Assembly (NCBI RefSeq): GCF_000171815.1
Contig: NZ_ABGR01000001.1
Coordinates: 62,001 to 126,000, forward strand
Direction of reading: 5' to 3'
Length of the DNA stretch: 64,000 bases
Source: Vibrio sp. AND4
GTDB lineage: Bacteria; Pseudomonadota; Gammaproteobacteria; Enterobacterales; Vibrionaceae
Both the position numbers and the translations under genes were made by a program. A model generated the notes under the pieces. That model had not been told where the DNA came from. It ran no database searches and worked only from the letters and a program-made list of their open reading frames with translations. Positions within the stretch are counted from its first letter, which is position 1. The number at the start of each line of letters is the position of its first letter. Below, in pieces: positions 1 to 10,100 of this stretch.

Positions 1-2
1 AC

Positions 3-1400
3 AATGCTAAAGTATTGGAGTTGCAGGAAGTGATGAATGGTATTTTTTCTGAAATTGATACCCAATATGCTAGCTCAATGTTAGATCTTTATAATCGTCC
101 CTCTCATGTGATACATAAGTTTGGGGAACAAGCTTGTATTAACCAAAAGGAGGCGGTAAAAGAGGAAATAAATCGTTTAGGTTTTGCGTCTAATGGGGCT
201 CGCAACGAGCTAAGATCGTGCAGTTATCGAATGTTAATTGCAAACGTCGGTAAACTTTATGGCATTGGAAAATATCCTCACATCGAGAAAGTTCGTGCGG
301 ATGTCTTTGCTTATAAACAAAATATTGTTGAAAGTGCACTTAACCATATTATTGATTGGCGGGGTAAACTCATAGAGATTCAACGTAATAGCATCAATAA
401 CCTTGTTGATGATACGTTAAACAGCGGAAGTCTTCGCAGCTATCGATGGTATTTATATCAGCGTGCGCGCCGAATCGCGATCGACAATTTTTCCTTGTCT
501 ATAATGCAAAGATTGGCCTCGGAAGAGGAGCAGCAAACAGGTCGCTTTCTTGTCGGAGCTGGCGAATTAGTCTGTGGGCCTTTCTCTTGCCAGAATTATG
601 AGGGCAAAGAGGTATTTTTTGATGAAGCCTCTGATCCACTTTTACAAAAGCTATCGGAGCCATGGGAAAGCATTGAACTGAGCAAATACATCAATCAGCG
701 AGTTAGGCGCGGATGGACAAACCTTGAGCTCGATGAGCCTTATATAAACCTCTGGAAACAGTGGCAAAATAAAGACGATGTCCTTCTTGCAGCTTTGCCT
801 TACAAAGGTAACCCCTCGTTGGATGTAATACAAAAAGACATGCCAGAGTTGTTTGAGCTTTTAGAGCAGATTCCAAATCACTTATCAGCTACACAAGCAA
901 AGCCATATTTGTTTCAATTAATTAGAGATCGGATGTTTAAAGGAGACATACAGAGTACTTGGACAAAACTTGGCGATTTTATATTTCGATTTCAGTACGA
1001 ACAACGCCAGTATCAATCGCTCAACTCCTTACCCTTAGAGTGGCAGCAAGTGATTTGGCCTTCTCAACCTCAAGGTGTTTTGTTTAGCGCATTTCTAGAC
1101 AAATCGTACTTGTATTACTCTCATCAATCGTGGGTCAAAAACTTGCCATTCTGGGATAAAAGAAATGGTGTGTTTACATGGATATTATACCAGGAAGAAA
1201 ACCATCATTACTATCTAACGCAGTTAGTGTCAGAGGACATTTATCTTAGTGACCAATATTGGATAGAGATAAGTGAACAACTCAGTCATGTTTTGTCATC
1301 ACCGGAAGTGCGTTGGCGTCCGTTTGAGCAGATGATTCTCATGGATATATGGTCTCAGGTTATAGAGATAGAATCTCTGTTCGAGATTTCTCAACCTTGA
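3..1400 (+). CDS. hypothetical protein, 5'-truncated
   Basis: The reading frame is open from the window edge to the stop at 1398-1400, about 465 residues. The first internal start-like codon (TTG at 15) has no ribosome-binding site, so the true start probably lies upstream. I recognise no family. The protein has no signal peptide or membrane segment in the visible part. It is rich in Trp, Tyr and Gln, with mostly helical character in the first half and an aromatic-rich second half. The stop is followed 13 bp later by a perfect 11-bp inverted repeat. Without the upstream neighbour its role cannot be inferred. Confidence 0.7.
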   Translation, partial: NAKVLELQEVMNGIFSEIDTQYASSMLDLYNRPSHVIHKFGEQACINQKEAVKEEINRLGFASNGARNELRSCSYRMLIANVGKLYGIGKYPHIEKVRADVFAYKQNIVESALNHIIDWRGKLIEIQRNSINNLVDDTLNSGSLRSYRWYLYQRARRIAIDNFSLSIMQRLASEEEQQTGRFLVGAGELVCGPFSCQNYEGKEVFFDEASDPLLQKLSEPWESIELSKYINQRVRRGWTNLELDEPYINLWKQWQNKDDVLLAALPYKGNPSLDVIQKDMPELFELLEQIPNHLSATQAKPYLFQLIRDRMFKGDIQSTWTKLGDFIFRFQYEQRQYQSLNSLPLEWQQVIWPSQPQGVLFSAFLDKSYLYYSHQSWVKNLPFWDKRNGVFTWILYQEENHHYYLTQLVSEDIYLSDQYWIEISEQLSHVLSSPEVRWRPFEQMILMDIWSQVIEIESLFEISQP

Positions 1401-1413
1401 GGCTATGTTGATG

Positions 1414-1448
1414 GTATACCCAAGCATCTTGAGGTTACTTGGGTATAC
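1414..1448. repeat. perfect 11-bp palindromic element
   Basis: GTATACCCAAG (1414-1424) and CTTGGGTATAC (1438-1448) are perfect inverted repeats around a 13-nt loop. From memory, near-identical palindromes recur between genes of Harveyi-clade vibrios, so this is probably a dispersed intergenic repeat. No T-run follows immediately, so it is not a classical terminator. It sits between two convergent genes. Confidence 0.6.
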
Positions 1449-1510
1449 ATTAATAACAATGGCTTATTAGTGAGGTGTCTATAATCCTATTCGATTGCGA
1501 ACATGCTAGT

Positions 1511-2725
1511 TTAGTACTCAAGCTTTGCCGCATTTCTCGTTAATATTTCTGATTTATCAACAGGTTTCATTAAGTAGTTCATCGCAGTAATAGAAAACAA
1601 GAGTAGCGCAAACGCCAAATACATCATTTCTGCTGAACCTGATATTGAAGCGAGTATCCCGCCAAAAAAACCTGAGACTCCCCATGCAGAGTAGAGAATG
1701 CCAAAGTTAGTGCCGTACGATTTTAAACCATAGTCGATCGCAGTGACTGGAGGGAAAACACCAAATAAAGCGCCGTAAGACATTGCACCAACAGAAATTC
1801 CAATCATTAGAGGGATCGTGGTTTCTATTGTTGTGAAAAATATCATATTCAGGGCTTGCGATAAAAAGATTAATCCTAGGGTGTGAACACGTCCTATTTC
1901 ATCAAATAGAAGACCACCTATGACTCGGCCAGCGGTGTTGAAGATGGCCAACAAAATGATACTTAGCGCGACCTCTTCCGGTGTTAATCCAATCGATTTG
2001 CTGATGCTACCGATAGAGCCTATCAACATAATACCCGCAGCAGAAGATACCATGAACATGAACCATATCTGATAAAACTGTGGTGTTTTCAGCATATCTA
2101 GCCACTGCATATTCACATCGACGCAAGATTTCGTATTTTCGTCCTTTGGTTCCTCGGCTACATAACCCTTTGGGGGATCAACGAGTAGAGATGCAATTGG
2201 AATCATGAGAAGTAAGCCGACGCCAAGTATCTTAAAAGTGTCTAAGATGCCAAACAGTTCGATAAACATGGTTGATAGCGGCGCCAAATACAGCGCCGCC
2301 ATCGCAAACCCTCCAGCGGTGAGGCCACTGACGAGTCCTTTTTTATTTTCCGGCCACCATTTCATAGTGCAGGGGCCAATGCAAGCATAGGCAAAACCCA
2401 TACCGGCACCAACCAAGCCTCCAAATGTGACCTGAAGCTCAATCAATGTTGAGGCATAACCAGAAGCCAAAAGCCCCGTTCCAACAAGGAAAACACCAAG
2501 GATTGTGACTTTTCTTGGTCCGATTTTGTCTTGCCATACACCGGCCAAAAATAGACTGACTGAGAAGGCAAATACAGACGTCTGATATGGACCATCTACC
2601 TGCTTTGCATTTACACCTAGCGCTTCAGCTAAAGGCTCACTGAAAACTCCCCATACATATAAGATACCGATCGATAGGTTCACAAATAAACCTATCAGTA
2701 GGATTTTAATTGGTTTGTTCATCAA
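1511..2725 (-). CDS. MFS transporter, OFA (oxalate/formate antiporter) family
   Basis: A 404-residue inner-membrane carrier with about 12 hydrophobic segments. It carries the MFS loop signature WQDKIGPRKV near residues 64-73 and its pseudo-repeat AGRVIGGLLFDEIGR in the second half. The N-terminus (INLSIGILYVWGVFSEPL type) is typical of the OFA family, which exchanges small carboxylates such as oxalate, formate or lactate. The ATG at 2725 is preceded by GAGG. The gene starts 21 bp after the alcohol dehydrogenase gene on the same strand, so the two probably form one operon that imports and oxidises a small alcohol or acid. The actual substrate cannot be read from sequence. Confidence 0.88.
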   Translation of the reverse strand: MMNKPIKILLIGLFVNLSIGILYVWGVFSEPLAEALGVNAKQVDGPYQTSVFAFSVSLFLAGVWQDKIGPRKVTILGVFLVGTGLLASGYASTLIELQVTFGGLVGAGMGFAYACIGPCTMKWWPENKKGLVSGLTAGGFAMAALYLAPLSTMFIELFGILDTFKILGVGLLLMIPIASLLVDPPKGYVAEEPKDENTKSCVDVNMQWLDMLKTPQFYQIWFMFMVSSAAGIMLIGSIGSISKSIGLTPEEVALSIILLAIFNTAGRVIGGLLFDEIGRVHTLGLIFLSQALNMIFFTTIETTIPLMIGISVGAMSYGALFGVFPPVTAIDYGLKSYGTNFGILYSAWGVSGFFGGILASISGSAEMMYLAFALLLFSITAMNYLMKPVDKSEILTRNAAKLEY

Positions 2726-2746
2726 TTTAACCTCAACATATATTTG

Positions 2747-3793
2747 TTATGAACAATCGTTAGAAATAATGACCTTTAACGATTTGTGATCGGAGGCATG
2801 GGTAAATGTTGAATAAGCTTCTTTAGCTTCCGATAATTTAAATTGATGGCTAATGAGGTCTTTAGGCTTCAAGTAACCTGCCCTAATTTGCTTGATTAAC
2901 ATAGGAATGGTGTGGGTATGAACCATTCCCGCTGTCATGGTGAAATTTCGTTTCCACATGTCTTCAAGGTTAATGGTTGCTGGTTTTCCGTGCACACCAA
3001 GCACGGCAATATTGCCTCCGGGACACACAAGTTTTTGAGACATGTCCCAGCCAGCAGGTATGCCGATCGCCTCGATCACGACGTCAACACCAACATCATT
3101 AGTCATGTCCAAGATTTGCTGTACGGCAGTGCCTTCTGAATTGTTAATGGCGTGTGTTGCACCTAATTCTTTAGCTACCTCTAGACGATGTGGATTATTG
3201 TCGATTGCGTAGATTTCGCTTGGAGAGAAAAACTTAGAGGTCATCAATGCTGCGAGGCCGACAGGTCCACAGCCAATGACTGCAACAGAACAGCCGGGTT
3301 GGACTTGACCGTCGAGAACGCCCACTTCGTATCCTGTTGGGAAGATATCGCTAAGTAGGACTAAACAATCAGTATCGATGTCATCTGGAACTAGATGCAA
3401 GCTAGTGTCACCATATGGGACACGAACATATTCCGCTTGGCATCCGTTGATCTCATTACCTAATAACCAGCCGCCATCTAAGCATTGACCAAACTTAGAC
3501 ACTTGGCACATTTTGCAACTACCACATGAGGTAATGCATGAAACGATAACACGATCTCCGGGCTTAAATTTAGTTACGCGATCACCACATGATTCCACAA
3601 TTCCCACGCCCTCATGGCCCATTGTGGTGCCAGGCTTAAACGTCGCCACATTATTTCTTAAAATATGTAAGTCGGTCCCACAGATGGTTGTTTTCTCAAT
3701 TCTAACCACGACATCACTTTGTTTAATAATTTCAGGCTTCTCTCTTTCGACTAATTTAGCCGTGCTTTTTCCATCAAATACGTACGCTTTCAT
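2747..3793 (-). CDS. zinc-dependent alcohol dehydrogenase family protein
   Basis: A 348-residue medium-chain dehydrogenase. The catalytic zinc region shows CGTDLH and GHEGVG. The structural zinc loop is C-x2-C-x2-C-x7-C (CGSCKMCQVSKFGQC). The Rossmann dinucleotide motif is GCGPVGLAAL, followed by an acidic residue in AIDNNPHR that favours NAD over NADP. It resembles secondary alcohol/isopropanol and threonine-type dehydrogenases. AAGGA lies just upstream of the ATG at 3793. It is the first gene of the pair with the OFA transporter. Cytoplasmic; the substrate is not predictable. Confidence 0.9.
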   Translation of the reverse strand: MKAYVFDGKSTAKLVEREKPEIIKQSDVVVRIEKTTICGTDLHILRNNVATFKPGTTMGHEGVGIVESCGDRVTKFKPGDRVIVSCITSCGSCKMCQVSKFGQCLDGGWLLGNEINGCQAEYVRVPYGDTSLHLVPDDIDTDCLVLLSDIFPTGYEVGVLDGQVQPGCSVAVIGCGPVGLAALMTSKFFSPSEIYAIDNNPHRLEVAKELGATHAINNSEGTAVQQILDMTNDVGVDVVIEAIGIPAGWDMSQKLVCPGGNIAVLGVHGKPATINLEDMWKRNFTMTAGMVHTHTIPMLIKQIRAGYLKPKDLISHQFKLSEAKEAYSTFTHASDHKSLKVIISNDCS

Positions 3794-4127
3794 TGGGGTC
3801 CTTGACTTTTATAGAAACACGACAGAACCATACAGATGTGATTTATAAATTAACGTGATCGATACGGCATATTAACAATTAATTAACACCTGTTTATCCG
3901 TATTGTAGGGGGAATATAAAGTCGAGGTAACAGTGGTCTTTGAGTTGTCGTTCACAGCCGCTTTGGGCTCTTTGCCCATTGATTACATAAAATGTCGGTT
4001 TATTTCCAAAGTTGGCAGGTAAACATAGATTGCACAGAGCGAGTTAATTCAATTGTGTCGCTCTTTTGTTAATAATGTGCGCAATTAAAATTTTGATCTA
4101 ACTAACAATAAAGAAAAAGGAAATGAA
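3794..4127. other. divergent intergenic region, adh / carbonic anhydrase
   Basis: This 334-bp AT-rich gap must hold promoters for the leftward dehydrogenase operon and the rightward carbonic anhydrase gene. I see several AT-rich stretches (around 3870-3895 and 4060-4110) but no promoter or operator strong enough to name, and no coding sequence. Confidence 0.5.
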
Positions 4128-4847
4128 ATGAGTAAGTCACTGGTAGCACTTGGTTTAACGTTGGTATTTGCAAGTTCGGTAAACGCAGCGAACTGGGGAT
4201 ATAAGGGAGATCATGGCCCAGAAAATTGGGGAGAGTTTGCCTCTGAATGTGCTAAAGGTCAGAATCAAAGCCCAATTGATATTCAATCCGTGACCGAAGC
4301 GAAGCTAGATAAGTTGAACTTCGATTACGAAGGCAAGGTAATATCGCTGCTTAATAATGGCCACACGCTGCAAACCAAGTTAGAGGGTAAAAATACGCTG
4401 ATGGTTGATGGCACCGAATTCACATTGAAGCAGTTCCACTTCCACACTCCTTCTGAAAACCACGTTAATGGTAAAGAGTATCCCCTGGAAGCGCACTTTG
4501 TGCATGCGGATAAAGCGGGTCACTTAGCGGTTGTCGCTGTGTTCTTTAAATTAGGTGGTGAGAACCCAGAACTAGCCAAGCTGCTGGCTAATATTCCGAA
4601 AAAAGATCAGGTTGTAGCCATTAAAGTCCCATTTGATGCAGATTCTCTACTTCCTAACAATAAAGATTACTACCGCTTTGATGGTTCCTTAACGACACCA
4701 CCATGTTCTGAAGGTGTACGTTGGTTGGTGATCAAAGAGACACAAACTATCTCTCCGGAGCAAGTAACAGCGTTTACGAAAGCGATGGGTCACAACAATC
4801 GACCAATTCAGCCATTGAATTCGCGTATGATCCGAACGCTACAGTAA
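4128..4847 (+). CDS. periplasmic alpha-carbonic anhydrase
   Basis: A 239-residue secreted enzyme that interconverts CO2 and bicarbonate. A signal peptide of about 20 residues ends in SVNA|ANW. The mature protein has the alpha-CA hallmarks: WGYKG, SPIDI, zinc ligands H104 and H106 (QFHFHTPSEN) and H123 (EAHFVH), and the substrate-pocket motif LTTPPCSEGV. Cys41 and the Cys of PPCSEG can form the usual disulfide. AAAAAGGAAATGAA precedes the ATG, a strong ribosome-binding site. Length is normal for bacterial alpha-CAs. Its role is probably CO2/pH balance in the periplasm. Confidence 0.96.
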   Translation: MSKSLVALGLTLVFASSVNAANWGYKGDHGPENWGEFASECAKGQNQSPIDIQSVTEAKLDKLNFDYEGKVISLLNNGHTLQTKLEGKNTLMVDGTEFTLKQFHFHTPSENHVNGKEYPLEAHFVHADKAGHLAVVAVFFKLGGENPELAKLLANIPKKDQVVAIKVPFDADSLLPNNKDYYRFDGSLTTPPCSEGVRWLVIKETQTISPEQVTAFTKAMGHNNRPIQPLNSRMIRTLQ

Positions 4848-4868
4848 GTTTGAAAAACGAGTAACAAA

Positions 4869-4926
4869 AAAGCCCGCGCAACAGAAATGTCCGACTTTAC
4901 GAGGTCACTTCACAGGAGCGGGCTTT
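4869..4926. terminator. possible bidirectional terminator
   Basis: AAAGCCCGC (4869-4877) pairs with GCGGGCTTT (4918-4926), flanked by an A-run on the left and T-rich sequence on the right. It lies between the convergent carbonic anhydrase and MscS genes. The 40-nt loop is unusually long, which lowers confidence. Confidence 0.5.
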
Positions 4927-4946
4927 GTTATTTGTCAGGCAGAGGG

Positions 4947-6044
4947 TTAAAGAGCACTGCCTTCTTGTGCTTTTGCCAGTTGAATTGGATCGAGCTTAAG
5001 CGTCTGTGTTGGGAAAGCGATGTCTGCTTCATGCTTCTTAATGATCGCCATAACTTCGAGCAGTACATCTTGCTTCACCTCATGGTAGCGAACCCAGTTC
5101 ACGGTTTTGGTGAAGGTATAGATAAAGAAGTTGAGGGACGATGGACCAAACGCATCAAAGTTGACGATGAGTGTCTGGCGCGCATCGATGTCTTGGTGAT
5201 TTTTCAGCATTTCACGGACTTCATTAATGATTACGGGCACTTTTCCCGCATCGTCGTAACGCAAGCCAATCGTTTCAAAGATTCGGCGGTTCAACATGCG
5301 CGATGGGTTTTCTACCACTATGTTGCTGAAGACGGAGTTCGGAACGTATATGGGGCGCTTATCGAAGGTTCGAATACTGGTCATGCGCCAGCCGATGCGT
5401 TCTACGGTACCTTCAATCTGGCGATCCGGCGAGCGGATCCAATCACCGACTTTAAACGGACGGTCAAAGTAAATCATTAGACCACCAAAGAAGTTCGAAA
5501 GTAGGTCCTTTGCGGCTAAACCAACAATTAGGCCACCGACACCACCAAAGGTCAGCAGACCAGAAAGGCTCAGACCAAATGCCTGCATTACCGTGAGAAT
5601 GCCAATAACGATGAATAACAGGCGAGCGACTTTCGCTACTGCTTGTACTGTGGTCTCGTCGCGAGTTTTCTGTTCGAGAACGTAATCTTCGACGTTGGTA
5701 ATAAGGCGCATCACAATCCAAACGAGAATGCTGATCACTAGGATAAGCTTGAGGGTGCTTAACCAGTTAAATTCATCTCCCAACTCACTTTGCAGCACAA
5801 TACCCAACGAAACCGTTGCTGGCCAACACCAGATTAAGGTACTAACGGGGGCTTTAAGCGCCTCGAGAAATAAATCATCCCAATGGAATGGTGTTTTCTC
5901 AAATAAAATCACGAGACGAGAATATAGGACGCGCCAAGCAACCCAAGCAAAAAAGCTAGCAATTGTTATAAACAGTACGCTGCTACTCCAATCTTGATGG
6001 TTTGCCATGACGTAAGTTTGAAGCTCTGTAAACCACTGTGGCAT
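4947..6044 (-). CDS. MscS-family mechanosensitive channel (YnaI-like)
   Basis: A 365-residue inner-membrane channel that opens under membrane tension and protects cells in hypo-osmotic shock. Four to five hydrophobic segments are followed by the pore helix ([21 protein letters not shown]) and the beta-domain signature [19 protein letters not shown], about residues 160-210. The motif [19 protein letters not shown] and the overall length match the YnaI branch better than the shorter MscS. The C-terminal cytoplasmic vestibule is present. The ATG at 6044 gives an N-terminus that leads into the first transmembrane helix. Single-gene unit. Confidence 0.92.
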   Translation of the reverse strand: MPQWFTELQTYVMANHQDWSSSVLFITIASFFAWVAWRVLYSRLVILFEKTPFHWDDLFLEALKAPVSTLIWCWPATVSLGIVLQSELGDEFNWLSTLKLILVISILVWIVMRLITNVEDYVLEQKTRDETTVQAVAKVARLLFIVIGILTVMQAFGLSLSGLLTFGGVGGLIVGLAAKDLLSNFFGGLMIYFDRPFKVGDWIRSPDRQIEGTVERIGWRMTSIRTFDKRPIYVPNSVFSNIVVENPSRMLNRRIFETIGLRYDDAGKVPVIINEVREMLKNHQDIDARQTLIVNFDAFGPSSLNFFIYTFTKTVNWVRYHEVKQDVLLEVMAIIKKHEADIAFPTQTLKLDPIQLAKAQEGSAL

Positions 6045-6389
6045 AAGTAAAGTTTCATTTTTTAGAACAATGAATCAAAGGTAGCAGAGTTTGTGTTTTC
6101 ACCCTAGCAAAATGATGTGATTCTATAAATCAACGCACATGTTCTGAGTGTGAGAGAGGTAAGAGGGGGGAACTTAGCGTTAATTAGCATTGGTGGTTTT
6201 AATGCAGGTGCAAAGAATGAGCAGGGCAGGGCAAATGTATTGTCTGTCGGTTGCTCCGTTTGTTGCAAGTTGAAGCTTGAAATTTAGTTGTTACTATTCG
6301 AGTGGTCAATTGTTGGTTCTCTGACTTATTACTAACATTTATTGGACTTAATTGTGAGACTGTTAGGTTAATTTTAAATGCGGAGATGA
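6045..6389. other. intergenic region upstream of mscS-like and XRE-like genes
   Basis: A 345-bp divergent gap without a convincing ORF. It is AT-rich close to both starts and has a G-run near 6165-6170. A short inverted repeat CAAG-N6-CTTG occurs near 6267-6280. No promoter is clear enough to call. Confidence 0.4.
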
Positions 6390-6740
6390 ATGATGGAATT
6401 TACAGAGCTAGATAGGAATGCGCTCTATGACATTTGGATGTCGCAAAAAGCAAAAATGCACCTTACTCAAATGGAAATGGCGAAACGTCTAGGTATTAGT
6501 CTGCATGAGTTTTCTGCTTTGCTACGTGGTAATGCCCCATTGACATTAGGCTTTGTAAAGCAGTTATGTGAGCAATTACATGTTCGCCCTAGGCAAGTTA
6601 TCCCCTCATTGACGGAACGAGATATTTCTGGTTCTGGTTCTGTGTACTTGCAAAACCGCATCACCGTAGATGGTGAGATTCGCAACGTATTTATTGAGGG
6701 TAATCAGGTGGTAGTTGAATACGAGCACCACTTGATCTGA
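6390..6740 (+). CDS. small HTH (XRE-like) transcriptional regulator
   Basis: A 116-residue protein. Residues about 16-65 form an XRE/Cro-type helix-turn-helix: LTQMEMAKRLGISLHEFSALLRGN, then a third helix LGFVKQLCEQLHV. The C-terminal 50 residues look like a small beta-rich module (SVYLQNRITVDGEIRNVFIEGNQVVVEYEH). There are two ATG codons at the start (6390 and 6393). A GGAGATG upstream is the likely ribosome-binding site. The targets are unknown; it stands alone with its own terminator. Confidence 0.75.
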   Translation: MMEFTELDRNALYDIWMSQKAKMHLTQMEMAKRLGISLHEFSALLRGNAPLTLGFVKQLCEQLHVRPRQVIPSLTERDISGSGSVYLQNRITVDGEIRNVFIEGNQVVVEYEHHLI

Positions 6741-6757
6741 TTAGAATAGACAGGTAA

Positions 6758-6781
6758 AAAGCGAGCTTGAAGGCTCGCTTT
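6758..6781 (+). terminator. rho-independent terminator
   Basis: AAAGCGAGC / GCTCGCTTT hairpin with a 6-nt loop, followed by T-rich sequence (TCTCGTTTTT), 17 bp after the XRE-like gene. Confidence 0.85.
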
Positions 6782-6816
6782 CTCGTTTTTATGCGGCAGG
6801 TAGAAGTCCGGCAAGC

Positions 6817-7956
6817 TTATGGCATTTTAACCAATGAACCTTGTGATAAATCTGCGATGGTTTTTGCTCCGGTAAGGGTCATTGCTACGCGCATTTCTTT
6901 GTCATAGAGATCGAGTAAGTTCTCGACGCCTTCACCGCCTTTCGCTGCGAGGGCATAAACAAAAGAGCGACCAAGTAGCGTACAGTCGGCACCAAGCGCC
7001 AACATACGCACCACATCCAAGCCTGTTCGAATGCCTGAATCGGCGAATATCTTAAGATCGCCTTTTACTGCATCGGCAATACTCGGTAATGCCTTCGCTG
7101 TTGAAAGCGCCCCATCAAGTTGACGACCACCGTGGTTCGACACAACGATGCCATCTGCGCCAAAGCGAACCGCGTCTTTTGCGTCTTCTTCATCAAGAAT
7201 ACCTTTAATGACCATTGGGCCATCCCAAAAGTCTCGAATCCACTCAAGATCTTTCCAAGAAATTGATGGATCGAAGTTTGCGCCTAACCAGCCAATGTAG
7301 TCTTCCAACTTGGTTGGTTCGCCACGGTAAGTGGAGATATTGCCTAAGTCGTGTGGCTTGCCTAATACACCAACATCGAGCGCCCAGCTCGGATGAAGCA
7401 TAGATTGGAACACACGGCGCATTGCTGCATTTGGACCGCTCATTCCTGAGTGCATGTCGCGGTAACGAGCGCCAGGAACTGGCATATCGACAGTGAATAC
7501 CAGCGTGGTTACGCCTGCCGCCTTTGCACGCTCAAGCACATTTCTCATAAAACCACGATCTTTGAGAACGTAGAGCTGGAACCACATTGGTCGCTCGATT
7601 GCGGGAGCTACTTCTTCAATAGGACAGACAGATACGGTTGACATGGTGAAAGGAATACCTTTCTTTTCTGCGGCTTTGGCGGCTTGTACCTCACCACGGC
7701 GCGCATACATTCCTGTTAGGCCTACGGGTGCTAAGGCGATTGGCATTGCGAGCTTTTCGCCGAAGATTTCAGTTTCTAGGCTAAGTTCACTCATGTCGCG
7801 CAGAACACGTTGACGGAGTGCGACGTCACCTAGGTCTTCAGTGTTGCGTTTTAGTGTTCGCTCGTCGTATGAGCCGCCATCAATATAATGGAAAAGAAAT
7901 GGAGGTAGCTTGGCTTTCGCAGCAGCGCGATAATCTGTAGAAGCAGATATAATCAT
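6817..7956 (-). CDS. lldD: FMN-dependent L-lactate dehydrogenase
   Basis: A 379-residue (S)-2-hydroxy-acid oxidase family enzyme that oxidises L-lactate to pyruvate and passes electrons to the quinone pool at the inner membrane. The family signature [11 protein letters not shown], with the catalytic His, lies near residue 275. Other visible family features are the N-terminal [11 protein letters not shown], the FMN region [14 protein letters not shown] and the phosphate-binding [12 protein letters not shown]. Length equals that of E. coli LldD. It follows lldP on the same strand after a 289-bp gap. Together with the divergent LysR gene they form an L-lactate uptake and oxidation locus. Confidence 0.96.
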   Translation of the reverse strand: MIISASTDYRAAAKAKLPPFLFHYIDGGSYDERTLKRNTEDLGDVALRQRVLRDMSELSLETEIFGEKLAMPIALAPVGLTGMYARRGEVQAAKAAEKKGIPFTMSTVSVCPIEEVAPAIERPMWFQLYVLKDRGFMRNVLERAKAAGVTTLVFTVDMPVPGARYRDMHSGMSGPNAAMRRVFQSMLHPSWALDVGVLGKPHDLGNISTYRGEPTKLEDYIGWLGANFDPSISWKDLEWIRDFWDGPMVIKGILDEEDAKDAVRFGADGIVVSNHGGRQLDGALSTAKALPSIADAVKGDLKIFADSGIRTGLDVVRMLALGADCTLLGRSFVYALAAKGGEGVENLLDLYDKEMRVAMTLTGAKTIADLSQGSLVKMP

Positions 7957-8245
7957 AATAGTCTTGTCCTAGCTTGTTATTCTAAGATTGCGCCCTGAGT
8001 CAATGAGCACCTGCTCTGTCAGTATTTCACTGACCGCCATCCTTTCGGGCAGTCGACATCAGAATTGGAGCATGATTCAGTGATTGAACCGGCGGTTATT
8101 CTCACCAGAACAATCCATTTTTGTTTTCAAAAAGGCTGGTCCATCAGTTGGTGGATTGATGCAGCAAGCCACACCAACCATCGGGGGATCTATACCGACC
8201 GATGTACCAGAGAAAGAGCAGGGACGTGAGCCCCCGCATTCAGGT

Positions 8246-9937
8246 TTATTTCATTAAAGCGTCGGTCATTTGGAGTCCGTAAATCAGGACCAAACCGATG
8301 ATGCCTGTGACGACTAGGTAGTAGAAGGTTGGGATAATCGTCTTGCGTAAGGTTGCGCCTTCGCGTCCTAATAGCCCCACGGTTGCGGATGCAGCGACCA
8401 CATTGTGGATAGCAATCATGTTACCAGCCGCTGCGCCGACTGCTTGCAAAGCAATCACAATGGCACTTGAAATACCGAGTGTCTGAGCCACTTCAAACTG
8501 AAACTGGCTAAACATCATATTTGACACGGTATTAGAACCAGCGATGAATGCACCAAGCGCACCAACGGTTGCGCTCAACGCTGGGAATGCTGAGCCTACC
8601 AGGTCAGCGGCGAAGTTGGCTGTGGTGACGGGCATACTTGCTAGCTCAGCGCCATTGACTCCAGAGTTTATGAAGATCCGAACCATAGGGATGGTGAACA
8701 CAAGAACGAAACCCGCCCCAATTAACGTTTTGCTCGAGTCGCCAAACGCTTTGCTCAGTGATTTTGTGCCACCACCTTGAAGAAGTACCGCAAGCAATGC
8801 AACAAAGACTAGGATGCCACCCGGGAGGTATAAGGGTTGGATAGCAGAGCTGATCCCCGTTTCGCCGAGAATGTTGCTAAACGACAGACTTAGACTCTTA
8901 AGTAGGCTTTTGAATTCTGGGCTTACACGGCTGGCAACGAGAATTACTGCTAACATCACGTATGGTGCCCAAGCCTTAGTTAGACTCATTGGCTTGCCCG
9001 GATTGTCATCAAGGTTGATCTTAAGAGACCCTAGCCATTCCGTAGGCCACTTATCTTCGCTTTCGAAGTCCCATTTTGTTTTTGGTACTAGGAAGCCTTT
9101 TTTCGCCGCTGTCACAACAATTGCCAAACCAACGAGGCCACCAATCAAGGAGGGGAACTCAGGACCCAAGAACACGCCTGTTAGTGCATACGGAACGGTG
9201 AAAGCAACGCCTGCAAATAGGGCGAATGGCAAAATGTCCAGCCCTTCACTCCAGCTTTTATTCTTACCAAAGAATCGAGTCAGCATCATCGCCATTAATA
9301 CTGGAATCATGACGCCAACTGTTGCGTGAATCATCGCAACGCTTGAAGTGATTTGCTGCAGGTACGCGTCCCATGTAGAGCCCTGTGCGATAAGAGCTTC
9401 ACTGATGTTGTGCGTATCCAAGCCTTTGTTAACTCCGACAATAATGGGAGTACCTACTGCTCCGAACGAAACCGGGGTAGATTGAATCATCATCCCCATC
9501 AGCACAGCGGCAAGAGCAGGAAAGCCAATCGCAACTAACAGCGGTGCAGCGATGGCAGCAGGGGTACCAAAGCCAGATGCCCCCTCAATAAAGGAGCCAA
9601 AACACCAAGCGATGATGATGGCTTGCACACGACGGTCGGCAGAAATATCGGTAAATCCGTTGCGGATCGTGGTGATCGCGCCAGTGTGTTTTAGTGAGTT
9701 GAGCAAGAAGATGGCACCAAACACGATCCAAAGGACAGAGACCGTAATCCCTAACCCTTGGAATACAGACGCCAGGATACGATTAGCTGACATATCCCAA
9801 AAAGTTAGAGCAATAGCGACGGTAAGACCGAACGCAACGGGCATGGCTTTTTTAGCTGGCCAGTTGAGACCAACCAATAATATGGCGGCGACAACAATTG
9901 GCGAAAATGCCACAAGGGCAAGTAGGGTTTCACTCAT
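8246..9937 (-). CDS. lldP: L-lactate permease
   Basis: A 563-residue inner-membrane lactate:proton symporter of the LctP family with about 12-14 hydrophobic segments. Recognisable family stretches are [22 protein letters not shown] (residues about 115-136) and the C-terminal [14 protein letters not shown] and [21 protein letters not shown] blocks. Length matches E. coli LldP (551). The ATG at 9937 faces the LysR-type gene across 163 bp. lldD lies downstream. Confidence 0.96.
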   Translation of the reverse strand: MSETLLALVAFSPIVVAAILLVGLNWPAKKAMPVAFGLTVAIALTFWDMSANRILASVFQGLGITVSVLWIVFGAIFLLNSLKHTGAITTIRNGFTDISADRRVQAIIIAWCFGSFIEGASGFGTPAAIAAPLLVAIGFPALAAVLMGMMIQSTPVSFGAVGTPIIVGVNKGLDTHNISEALIAQGSTWDAYLQQITSSVAMIHATVGVMIPVLMAMMLTRFFGKNKSWSEGLDILPFALFAGVAFTVPYALTGVFLGPEFPSLIGGLVGLAIVVTAAKKGFLVPKTKWDFESEDKWPTEWLGSLKINLDDNPGKPMSLTKAWAPYVMLAVILVASRVSPEFKSLLKSLSLSFSNILGETGISSAIQPLYLPGGILVFVALLAVLLQGGGTKSLSKAFGDSSKTLIGAGFVLVFTIPMVRIFINSGVNGAELASMPVTTANFAADLVGSAFPALSATVGALGAFIAGSNTVSNMMFSQFQFEVAQTLGISSAIVIALQAVGAAAGNMIAIHNVVAASATVGLLGREGATLRKTIIPTFYYLVVTGIIGLVLIYGLQMTDALMK

Positions 9938-10029
9938 TGGTACATCCTCGAACGCTGAATTCTCGGCAGTTTTTTACTGCGCAAATGATTTTTTGTAATG
10001 TTTTTGATGTTTTTGTTAATTGAGCGTGA

Positions 10030-10054
10030 ATCTACCCCTTTCTTTTTTGTAGAT
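10030..10054. promoter_or_regulatory. candidate LysR-type operator in lldP/LysR intergenic region
   Basis: ATCTAC (10030-10035) and GTAGAT (10049-10054) form a perfect interrupted dyad separated by 13 bp. It lies midway between the divergent lldP and LysR-family starts, where LysR regulators normally bind. The dyad is short and could be chance. Confidence 0.4.
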
Positions 10055-10100
10055 ATAGGGAAATAATGAAATTGATTTATTCTAAAAATGACAAAATTGA

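Noticed and set aside
4887..5480. 197-codon rightward frame
   Set aside because: Almost wholly antisense to the MscS-like gene, which has strong family signatures.
8814..9329. 171-codon rightward frame
   Set aside because: Antisense shadow of lldP with no recognisable protein features.
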